Assembly (NCBI GenBank): GCA_016235225.1
Contig: JACRLS010000070.1
Span: 1 to 11,523 of the forward strand
DNA length: 11,523 nucleotides
Origin: Nitrospirota bacterium
GTDB lineage: Bacteria; Nitrospirota; Nitrospiria; Nitrospirales; Nitrospiraceae
Direction of reading: 5' to 3'
The position numbers and the translations under genes were made by a program. Positions within the stretch are counted from its first letter, which is position 1; every line of letters begins with the position of its first letter. The notes beneath the pieces were generated by a model, which worked only from the letters and a program-made list of their open reading frames with translations, was not told where the DNA came from and made no database searches. This document shows, one piece after another, positions 6,412 through 11,523 of this stretch.

Positions 6412-7320
6412 CTACTTCCCGATCCGAGGCAAGTCCGCCCCGAGCCCCAGTGTGGGAGATTGGTTGTAGAGCGTACGGGCTTCCGGCATGGCTGCTTCCA
6501 GATCTTTGATCCGGGTGCCATGTCCGGGGTGGGTCGACAGGAACTCGGGCTGGGCCCCGCCTCCCGCCGATTCCATTCGTTCCCACAAACGCAAGGACTC
6601 TTCCGGCTCGTAGCCCGCCTGAGCCGCGAGCAAGAGGCCGATGTAATCCGCCTCCGATTCGTGCTCGCGGCTGAACGGCAGTAACACGCCGATCTGGGCG
6701 CCAAGTCCAAGTGCTTGCATGATCGCCTGACCGGCGAGCGGATTTGTGCCGGAGACGCCAAGGGCAATGTTCGCCGCAGCCAGACCGGCGTTGGCCAACT
6801 GTCCCTGGCTTATGCGCTCTGCCCCATGCCGGGCCAGCGCATGCACCACTTCATGGCCCATCACCGCCGCCAGGCCCGCCTCGTTCTTGGCGAACGGGAA
6901 GAGGCCCGTATACACCGCGATTTTCCCTCCGGGGAGCGCGAACGCATTGGGTGTGCGATCATCTTTGATCACCACGACCTGCCACTGGAACCGATTCGCG
7001 GAGTCCGCATACTTTGAAGCCTTCGCCGCTGCGATAATCCGGGCTGCCACCCGCTTGACCGGTTCGACCTCTTTCGGATCGCGCGAGATCTTGTTCTTGG
7101 GATCATTCAGGACCTGTTGATACGCCTGGAGCCCCATCTGCTGCTCTTCCGCTTCCGTTATCAGAAGGAGCTGAGACCGCTCCGTGTAAGGATTGGTGGC
7201 ACACCCCGGCCACGAGACCGCCAACGCGGCCGCGAAAATCACGCGGCCCAGCCCGGAGGAGTAGGCACTGGCGATCGACTCTACGGTCCTCCCCACCATC
7301 CCGAACACGTCAACCTGCAT
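6412..7320 (-). CDS. M48 family zinc metallopeptidase, lipoprotein
   Basis: The product is 302 residues from ATG 7320, preceded by an excellent GGAGGAG (7326-7332) at 5 nt; a GTG at 7326 overlaps that site and is less likely. A hydrophobic segment ends in WPGC, with Cys40 as a probable but non-ideal lipidation site. The CATNPYTERSQLLL sequence after it is typical of secreted M48 proteins of the BepA/LoiP type. The zinc site is complete: HEVVH (156-160) in the block MGHEVVHALARHGAERIS, and SEADYIG with third ligand Glu223. A conserved ALPGGKIAVYTGL strand precedes the helix. Such proteases act in the envelope on damaged or misassembled outer-membrane proteins. The glnS gene follows 9 bp downstream; co-transcription with a tRNA synthetase appears incidental. 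A promoter candidate lies at 7400-7428. Confidence 0.9.
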   Translation of the reverse strand: MQVDVFGMVGRTVESIASAYSSGLGRVIFAAALAVSWPGCATNPYTERSQLLLITEAEEQQMGLQAYQQVLNDPKNKISRDPKEVEPVKRVAARIIAAAKASKYADSANRFQWQVVVIKDDRTPNAFALPGGKIAVYTGLFPFAKNEAGLAAVMGHEVVHALARHGAERISQGQLANAGLAAANIALGVSGTNPLAGQAIMQALGLGAQIGVLLPFSREHESEADYIGLLLAAQAGYEPEESLRLWERMESAGGGAQPEFLSTHPGHGTRIKDLEAAMPEARTLYNQSPTLGLGADLPRIGK

Positions 7321-7399
7321 TTCCACTCCTCCGCAGGAGTTCTTGGCCCTTTCCCTCTTTCATTCTCGATCGCACATGCCCAGCGTCGGCCAAGGGAGG

Positions 7400-7428
7400 A
7401 TTCTGCAGAACCGGGGCCAAATGGTCAA
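7400..7428 (-). promoter_or_regulatory. Candidate sigma-70 promoter for M48 peptidase-glnS
   Basis: Read on the minus strand, TTGACC (7428-7423) is followed by 17 bp and CAGAAT (7405-7400), so transcription would start near 7393 with a leader of about 70 nt. The perfect 10-bp palindrome TTCTGCAGAA (7401-7410) covers the -10 and could be an operator. The -10 matches the consensus at only 4 of 6 bases. Confidence 0.4.
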
Positions 7429-7663
7429 GCCGTCTTCCGGCTCCAGACAAAACCCGGCAAATATTGCCTTGTGGACTTCAACCCTCGTTTCCCCCTGTCA
7501 CCAAACTGACGACGGTTCGGGAGCTTTCCCGATCTTTGTTCTGTCTCATGCGCCAGCGACAAGTCCGAGGCATCCCGGCAGACTGGCTCCAATCCTCACG
7601 GCGAGCTCTTTCGGGATAGTCGATGCGCCTAGTGAGAAACGACATTTCTCTTCGTAAACCCTC
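7429..7663. other. Gene-free stretch between divergent units
   Basis: No coding frame of recognisable character is seen. The only local structure noted is a small hairpin GAGAAA/TTTCTC (7634-7650, loop CGACA) about 14 bp before the sigma-54-like site. Sigma-54 promoters normally need an activator site some 80-200 bp upstream, so any such site would fall in this stretch; I could not identify a clear dyad for it. Confidence 0.35.
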
Positions 7664-7679
7664 CTGGCATTGTGATTGC
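7664..7679 (+). promoter_or_regulatory. Candidate sigma-54 (RpoN) -24/-12 promoter
   Basis: The sequence CTGGCATTGTGATTGC fits the RpoN consensus YTGGCACG-N4-TTGCW. The GG (7666-7667) and GC (7678-7679) are at the exact required spacing, and TGGCA and TTGC are perfect. Mismatches are at the two bases after TGGCA and at the base after TTGC (G instead of A/T). Transcription would start near 7690, just inside the leader hairpin. Confidence 0.55.
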
Positions 7680-7686
7680 GTTATCC

Positions 7687-7735
7687 ATCCCCGGGAAATA
7701 CATCCCTGCCCCTTGGCAGGCACTGTTTCCGGGAT
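7687..7735 (+). promoter_or_regulatory. Long imperfect stem-loop in the leader of the kinase gene
   Basis: An outer stem pairs ATCCC (7687-7691) with GGGAT (7731-7735) and GGAAA (7694-7698) with TTTCC (7726-7730). After an internal loop there is a perfect 6-bp inner stem, CCTGCC (7705-7710) with GGCAGG (7715-7720), closed by CCTT. Sixteen pairs in total lie between the predicted RpoN start and the candidate start codons. A role in message stability or translation control is possible. Confidence 0.4.
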
Positions 7736-7806
7736 CTGGGGGATGGGGCACCGTTCAGATGGGACCTCGCGCCATCGCTCACATCTCGCACCTTGAGCGC
7801 CTCTCC

Positions 7807-8736
7807 ATGAATTCGGTCGATCTCATGTCTTCCAAAGCGGTCATGGCTTCCGGACGGATTGCCGTCCGCATTGCGGATCTCACGCTCGTCCTCGTATCGG
7901 ATGATCCCGATCTCACGCTCGGCGTGACCGGCGCGATGGAAGCGTGTATGACCCACTCGGATCAGGCCGACATGCACGTGCTGGTCACCTGGGGTGACGG
8001 GAAAGAGTTCCAGGTCGACCACGCGAGAACGCCTCTTTTCGATTCGGGCGCCGTTTGGCACTTATCGGACGAGGGAGGACGCTATCGCTTCCGCTTCACG
8101 TCTCCCCGGTTCGGTCGGTTTCCCTATAAGGTCGCCGCCTTCAACAAGGACTTCACGCGCGGGACCATCGCGCTGGATCGAATGGCCTTCCCGGCGGGGC
8201 GTCCCATCAATCCCTTGGAGTATCCGCTCGATGAACTGATGCTGCTGAACATGCTCGCGCGGGGCCGCGGGGTGGAGGTCCATGCCTGCGGCGTGGCGGA
8301 TGCCGACGAGAACGGGTCCCTGTTCCTGGGACAATCGGGCGCTGGCAAGACGACGACCGCGCGGATCTGGGACCAGGTGCCCGGCATCACGATTTTGAGC
8401 GACGACCGGATTATTCTCCGCAACGTCGGAGGGACGATCTGGATGTATGGCACGCCCTGGCACGGGGAAGGTCGGCTCTCCCATCCCGGCCAGGCGCCGC
8501 TCCGACAGATCTACTTTCTCCGGCATGGGCCAGCCAATGAGCTGGTCTTGCAACCCTCCCGTGATGCGATGACACGGATGTTTGCCTGTAGCTCTCCTCT
8601 TTTCCACAGTGCCGACGCGTTGGACTTCACGTTGAGCCTGCTGAACGAGATTACGGCGAGGATTCCCGCCTACGAACTGCGATTTTTCCCAGACCGCCGC
8701 GTCTTGGACCTGCTACCCCATTCAAGAGCCTGCTAA
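7807..8736 (+). CDS. HPr-kinase-like (HprK-related) P-loop kinase
   Basis: The frame is open from a GTG at 7672, but that codon lies inside the predicted RpoN promoter. The homologous part appears to begin near GRIAVRIADLTLVL, so I place the start at ATG 7807 (309 residues), with ATG 7759 or 7825 also possible. From 7807, Walker A GQSGAGKT is at 175-182 within LFLGQSGAGKTTTAR. ILSDDRI (SDD 198-200) is the Walker-B-like site, and TPWHGEG follows, as in the catalytic C-terminal half of HPr serine kinase. The N-terminal half is not the HprK-N sensor domain. This type, called HprK-related kinase, is found outside the sugar PTS, beside exosortase/PEP-CTERM, PqqD-like and lasso-peptide genes; the substrate is mostly unknown. 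It is followed after 17 bp by a signal-peptidase-like gene. No PqqD-like partner is visible here. Confidence 0.82.
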   Translation: MNSVDLMSSKAVMASGRIAVRIADLTLVLVSDDPDLTLGVTGAMEACMTHSDQADMHVLVTWGDGKEFQVDHARTPLFDSGAVWHLSDEGGRYRFRFTSPRFGRFPYKVAAFNKDFTRGTIALDRMAFPAGRPINPLEYPLDELMLLNMLARGRGVEVHACGVADADENGSLFLGQSGAGKTTTARIWDQVPGITILSDDRIILRNVGGTIWMYGTPWHGEGRLSHPGQAPLRQIYFLRHGPANELVLQPSRDAMTRMFACSSPLFHSADALDFTLSLLNEITARIPAYELRFFPDRRVLDLLPHSRAC

Positions 8737-8753
8737 TCCAGGGCATCCCGACT

Positions 8754-9233
8754 ATGCCGACGCTCACCGCCAGGCTCTCAGATGTCCGCAGCAATCTCCC
8801 CTCGCACGGCTATCGTATCCGCTTTCACGTCACAGGCCGGAGCATGCTTCCGACCATTCACGACGGCGATTGCATCATCGTCGAGCCGATCATCCCGACG
8901 GTCGTCCGATGCGGCGATATTCTGCTCTGCCGCACCCGACGCGGGCTCCTCGCCCACCGAGTGGTCCGAATCGAACGGGAGCCGTCGCTCGTATCTCGTA
9001 TCTCGGGTGAGGCCTCTGACGAGATACGCTTCACGAACAACGAACGACGCGGCGTTCTCCCTAACGTCATGTTTGTCTTGCGAGGCGACGCCTCCACTTC
9101 GACCGACGATCCGGTCCATCCCGAGCAGGTGGTCGGACGAGTCGTGGCGGTCGAACAACAGGGGGCGCTGAATTCGCTCATCGTAGCTATGAAGGAAGCG
9201 GCTTACGCCTGGTTGCGGGTCCGGTGCGCGTAG
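8754..9233 (+). CDS. Soluble S24/S26-type signal-peptidase-like protein
   Basis: The 159-residue product has the signal peptidase I box VTGRSMLPTIHDGDCIIVEP with nucleophile Ser30, then CGDILLCR and LLAHRVVRIE with His68. RGDAS (110-114) matches the third conserved box. A His in place of the usual Lys suggests the Ser-His type seen in archaeal, ER and SipW peptidases. Unlike ordinary leader peptidase, it has no obvious N-terminal transmembrane segment, so it may act in the cytoplasm or at the membrane surface on a modified peptide. The ATG lies 17 bp after the kinase stop, so they form an operon. Small S24/S26-like proteins paired with HprK-related kinases recur in bacterial peptide-modification loci, as far as I recall. 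The 3' end overlaps the PEP-CTERM gene on the other strand by 31 bp. Confidence 0.8.
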   Translation: MPTLTARLSDVRSNLPSHGYRIRFHVTGRSMLPTIHDGDCIIVEPIIPTVVRCGDILLCRTRRGLLAHRVVRIEREPSLVSRISGEASDEIRFTNNERRGVLPNVMFVLRGDASTSTDDPVHPEQVVGRVVAVEQQGALNSLIVAMKEAAYAWLRVRCA

Positions 9234-9910
9234 CGGGCGCCGAAGGCCGCGAGGCCGGTCGCCATCAGAAGCAGGGAGCTCGGCTCCGGCGTCGTCGCCG
9301 GGCCAGTGGTCAAGGTCAGCGTGATCCCGCTGTTCCAGAAGTGACAGTCCGGGTCAAACCCAAGGGCGAAGTTGTTGCCGTTGGCGATGTAGGAATTCAG
9401 GGCGCTGAGCTGGCCCGAGGTGAAGGTGTAGCTGTAGTCCGTTGGGGTCGTGGTGAAGGAGAACGGCTGGCTCGATCCATTGTAGTGATCGATGGGCAAC
9501 GTCAGGAACGTGTCTGCGGTCCCGACGTTCAAGAGCCAGCCGCTATTGTTATGGTATCGGGTATCGACAAAGTCGTCGATGATGTCGTCGGCATTCCCCT
9601 GTATGGCATCATCCGTGAACGAGGCCATCCCCGCATTCTTCGCGGAGTCCAGCAGGTGAATGAACAGCGCATTAGGGTTACTGTCCCAGTTCCGGATTTG
9701 ACCGATGGAAAGAGTCGCCCCGAGGACAGTCTGCCCCGCGCCGAGATTCACACTATCCTTCCGCCAGGTGTAAATGTTGTGATGGTCGAGGTCGCTGAGG
9801 TCGCCGAGGTTGTATGAGATGGTGGCGGCCGAGGCCAGCGCCGAGAGGCTCAGGCTGGCGGCAACCGCCAGAGCGAATCCGAAACGCATCCGAGTGAGTC
9901 CCATCGGCAT
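9203..9910 (-). CDS. PEP-CTERM sorting-domain envelope protein
   Basis: This is a 235-residue exported protein. The start ATG 9910 has AGGAGGG on the minus strand (9915-9921) about 4 nt before it. Residues 1-28 form a signal peptide (MPMGLTRMRFGFALAV core, probable cleavage after ALASA). Residues 208-228 are a classic PEP-CTERM signal: TPEPSSLLLMATGLAAFG, then Arg-rich RYAHRTRN. Exosortase recognises this tail and removes it. The middle, about 175 residues, is rich in Asn, Asp, Ser and Thr, with no enzyme motif, and ends in a beta-rich block (FALGFDPDCHFWNSGITLTL). It resembles the generic secreted beta-sandwich of many PEP-CTERM proteins. Its function is unknown, probably surface or matrix. 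It runs toward the kinase/peptidase operon, and no exosortase gene lies in the window. Confidence 0.93.
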   Translation of the reverse strand: MPMGLTRMRFGFALAVAASLSLSALASAATISYNLGDLSDLDHHNIYTWRKDSVNLGAGQTVLGATLSIGQIRNWDSNPNALFIHLLDSAKNAGMASFTDDAIQGNADDIIDDFVDTRYHNNSGWLLNVGTADTFLTLPIDHYNGSSQPFSFTTTPTDYSYTFTSGQLSALNSYIANGNNFALGFDPDCHFWNSGITLTLTTGPATTPEPSSLLLMATGLAAFGARYAHRTRNQA

Positions 9911-10075
9911 GATACCCTCCTCTCACTCCCTGCTCATCGGAACAACCGGAACAAAACGTAACTCATCCCAGTTCGCCCTTTCTCACAAGAGCCTAGCACC
10001 CCCGTAAGGGAGCAGGTATGATGCCTGCGGGGAGTCTGCACGACGCATCCATCCATCACCAACAGGTTCGAATAC

Positions 10076-10849
10076 ATGAAAATTCGACGCAAACCGCCGA
10101 AACCGGCCCAATCGGGCACGCCGCTCTATGTGGTGGGCTACTCTGGAGCCACGCCCAGTCCCGATGAATTGCAATGTTGGTTTGACTTGGACTATGGCGG
10201 CCCGCTCAAATTGATGACGATCTCCTCCCCGCAGAACGATCAGGCGGCCGGCTCTCTGCTGGCCATGCACGGCCCCTGGCGCGTGCACTGCCAGATGGCC
10301 TGCGCTCCCGCCGAGGCTGCCCGATGGGCATCGGGGTTGGAATGGCGCCATGAGCGGGCCGCCACCGTCACCCTCGTGAGTGCCGCGCCTCGCGACATCG
10401 TCGATGTCGTCATCCTTGCTGCCCGGCTGGCCCGTGGGCTCAGCCTGCTGACGGGGGGCACCGCCTTCGATCTGCGGACGCAGACCTTCTTGAATCCCTC
10501 GGATTGGATCGATCGTCGATTGGAGCAGTTTGCCGTGGCTGATCACGTGACGGTGTGCCATGACGAGACACCCGACGGTACACAGGAATGGTTCTTCACG
10601 CAGGGGCTGGCCAAGTTCGGTCTGAATGAGATCGAATCCTTCCAGCCGCGCAGCCTGCCGGAGCAGCCCGTGATTGAGCGTCTGACCGACATCGCACAGG
10701 AATTGATCCGGCTCGGCCAGATTCCCAAAGTCGGCGCGTCGATCGCGCTTCCCCTGTTGGACCTGTCCGTTCACGCCGTCCGGCACCGGACCGCCACCCA
10801 TGTCGGGGCTTCTCTCATTCTCCGGGAGATCATCTGGCAGGCCTTGTAA
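10076..10849 (+). CDS. Conserved-looking protein of unknown function
   Basis: I do not recognise a named family for these 257 residues. There is no signal peptide or transmembrane helix, so it is probably cytoplasmic. Residues 1-12 are very basic (KIRRKPPKP). Near the middle are TGGTAFDLRTQTFLNPSDW (126-144) and then WFFTQGLAKFGLNEIES (172-188). A 'W...T.GL..FG..E.E' pattern of this kind recurs in some DUF4261-type proteins, but I hold that comparison lightly. The GC-rich third-position codon use matches its neighbours, and the long frame has a normal stop (TAA), so it is very likely a real gene. The start ATG has only a weak upstream AGG. A perfect 13-bp direct repeat begins 4 bp after its stop. 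Confidence 0.8.
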   Translation: MKIRRKPPKPAQSGTPLYVVGYSGATPSPDELQCWFDLDYGGPLKLMTISSPQNDQAAGSLLAMHGPWRVHCQMACAPAEAARWASGLEWRHERAATVTLVSAAPRDIVDVVILAARLARGLSLLTGGTAFDLRTQTFLNPSDWIDRRLEQFAVADHVTVCHDETPDGTQEWFFTQGLAKFGLNEIESFQPRSLPEQPVIERLTDIAQELIRLGQIPKVGASIALPLLDLSVHAVRHRTATHVGASLILREIIWQAL

Positions 10850-10852
10850 GAA

Positions 10853-10878
10853 CATCCGCCGGAGCCATCCGCCGGAGC
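10853..10878 (+). repeat. Perfect tandem duplication, 2 x 13 bp
   Basis: CATCCGCCGGAGC occurs twice head to tail (10853-10865 and 10866-10878), followed by CA of a third copy. It starts 4 bp after the upstream stop codon and ends 3 bp before the -35 hexamer of the peroxiredoxin promoter. Each unit holds the near-palindrome TCCGCCGGA. Confidence 0.9.
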
Positions 10879-10881
10879 CAG

Positions 10882-10911
10882 TTGACAAACTTTTGAGCGA
10901 CGTGGTACCCA
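10882..10911 (+). promoter_or_regulatory. Candidate sigma-70 promoter for peroxiredoxin
   Basis: A perfect TTGACA (10882-10887) is followed by 18 bp and a weak -10, TACCCA (10906-10911). The leader would be about 50 nt. The poor -10 suggests activation by another factor, with the adjacent tandem repeat as a possible binding site. Confidence 0.4.
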
Positions 10912-10968
10912 ATTTGGCCCGAAGACACGTGTTGTGCTCACCATTTCTACCCTAGAAGGAGGTTCCGA

Positions 10969-11439
10969 ATGTCGGATATAGCTCCCGAGATCAAAGTTGG
11001 CGATACCGCCCCCGATTTCACGCTGAAGGATCAGGATCAGAAGGACGTGAAATTGAGCGAGTTTCGCGGGAAGAAAAACGTGGTGCTGGCGTTCTATCCC
11101 CTGGATTGGAGCCCGGTCTGCACGGGCGAGAACAAGTGCTTGACCGACGATTTCCCTCAGTTCCAATCGGCCAATGCCGAGCTGTTCGGGATCAGCACCG
11201 ACAGCTTTTTCTCGCACAAGGCCTGGGCCGATTCGCTGGACCTCAAGCATCGGTTGCTGGCGGACTTCAATCGAGAGGTGGTCAAGAAGTACGGCCTCTA
11301 CTTTGAACCGCTGAATTGCGGGAAGCGGGCGACCGTGATTGTGGACAAGAACGGCAAGGTGGCGTACGTCAAGGTGCAGGAAATCAAGGTGGCGCGAGAG
11401 GACAAGGACATCCTCGCCGCGTTGAAGAAACTCGGGTAG
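10969..11439 (+). CDS. Peroxiredoxin, AhpC/TSA family (AhpE/Bcp-like)
   Basis: This 156-residue thioredoxin-fold peroxidase reduces hydrogen or alkyl peroxides in the cytoplasm. The active-site motif is PLDWSPVC: Pro44, Ser48 (for the usual Thr) and the peroxidatic Cys51. Arg120 in CGKRATVIVD is the expected partner arginine. VGDTAPDFTL at the start and FGISTDSFFSHKAW are typical of the family. Two further cysteines, Cys57 six residues after Cys51 and Cys117, could be resolving residues. The short C-terminus places it nearer AhpE/Bcp than the long 2-Cys AhpC type. The start ATG has a perfect AAGGAGG (10956-10962) at 6 nt, the strongest ribosome site in the window, so high expression is likely. 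It has its own promoter and a palindrome behind it, so it is probably monocistronic. Confidence 0.95.
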   Translation: MSDIAPEIKVGDTAPDFTLKDQDQKDVKLSEFRGKKNVVLAFYPLDWSPVCTGENKCLTDDFPQFQSANAELFGISTDSFFSHKAWADSLDLKHRLLADFNREVVKKYGLYFEPLNCGKRATVIVDKNGKVAYVKVQEIKVAREDKDILAALKKLG

Positions 11440-11447
11440 CCGGGAGT

Positions 11448-11492
11448 GCTGAGGACTGAGGAAGTCGGACATCCGGCCACTCAGTCCTCAGC
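11448..11492 (+). terminator. 13-bp palindrome with inner hairpin behind peroxiredoxin
   Basis: GCTGAGGACTGAG (11448-11460) and CTCAGTCCTCAGC (11480-11492) are perfect 13-bp complements. Inside, GTCGG/CCGGC (11464-11477) adds a 5-bp stem with loop ACAT, giving one long interrupted hairpin. It starts 8 bp after the stop. No T-run follows, so it may be a message-stabilising element or a copy of a repeated palindromic element rather than an intrinsic terminator. Confidence 0.6.
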
Positions 11493-11502
11493 CCTGAGCA
11501 GC

Positions 11503-11523
11503 ATGAGCGGATTCGTCGAAGAC
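11503..11523 (+). CDS. Possible start of next gene (7 codons)
   Basis: ATG at 11503 opens MSGFVED and runs off the window. It follows the palindrome by 10 bp. No good ribosome site is present, only GAG at 11495-11497. Nothing can be said about its product. Confidence 0.25.

Noticed and set aside
9224..9817. 197-codon plus-strand frame opposite the PEP-CTERM gene
   Set aside because: It is Val/Gly/Arg/Glu-rich without motifs, while the minus strand encodes a signal peptide and a PEP-CTERM tail.
9911..10010. Search for a second RpoN promoter upstream of the PEP-CTERM gene
   Set aside because: No GG/GC pair with the right spacing and flanking bases was found on the minus strand.
9983..10912. 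309-codon minus-strand frame opposite the unknown-function gene
   Set aside because: Composition is Arg/Gly/Gln-rich and typical of antisense translation; the plus-strand frame has the more natural protein composition.
10771..11472. 233-codon minus-strand frame opposite the peroxiredoxin
   Set aside because: The peroxiredoxin with a perfect ribosome site and active-site motif occupies the other strand.

Overview
The window looks like a chromosomal stretch of a GC-rich (by eye about 60%), Gram-negative, didermic bacterium. A Nitrospira-like member of Nitrospirota is my best guess, but it rests only on gene flavour: a PEP-CTERM protein, an HprK-like kinase, a lipoprotein beta-propeller, an lpxC remnant and a stand-alone HARE-HTH protein. 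No rRNA or tRNA gene, CRISPR array, insertion sequence or phage gene was seen.

Layout. (a) 2-2346, plus strand: the 3' end of a CrtC/AttH-type lipocalin-fold protein, a seven-bladed Asp-box propeller lipoprotein, and a histidine phosphatase. (b) 2347-2600: a gene-free stretch with several consecutive stem-loops, the last followed by T4, then a very good sigma-70 promoter. (c) 2689-3321, plus strand: a coiled-coil plus HARE-HTH DNA-binding protein, then a 12-codon lysine-rich micro-ORF with its own Shine-Dalgarno sequence, closed by a 13-bp hairpin. (d) 3466-4318, minus strand: an lpxC pseudogene that has lost an internal segment and its reading frame, preceded by an AT-rich island. (e) 4699-7320, minus strand: an M48 lipoprotein metallopeptidase and glutaminyl-tRNA synthetase 9 bp apart, with a candidate promoter at 7400-7428. 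(f) 7664-9910: a sigma-54-type promoter, a structured leader, an HprK-like P-loop kinase and a soluble Ser/His signal-peptidase-like protein on the plus strand, facing a PEP-CTERM envelope protein whose 3' end overlaps the peptidase gene by 31 bp. (g) 10076-10849: a conserved-looking protein of unknown function. (h) 10882-11492: a peroxiredoxin with its own promoter and a large palindrome behind it, then seven codons of a possible next gene.

Three blocks deserve attention. The HARE-HTH gene with the polylysine micro-ORF looks like a small, strongly transcribed DNA-binding unit. The kinase/peptidase/PEP-CTERM block combines a sigma-54-type promoter with a PEP-CTERM gene, which fits what is known of PEP-CTERM regulation. 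The broken lpxC is unexpected because LpxC is normally essential for lipid A synthesis, so another intact copy should exist or the sequence has an error. All family assignments are from reading the sequence; no searches were run.
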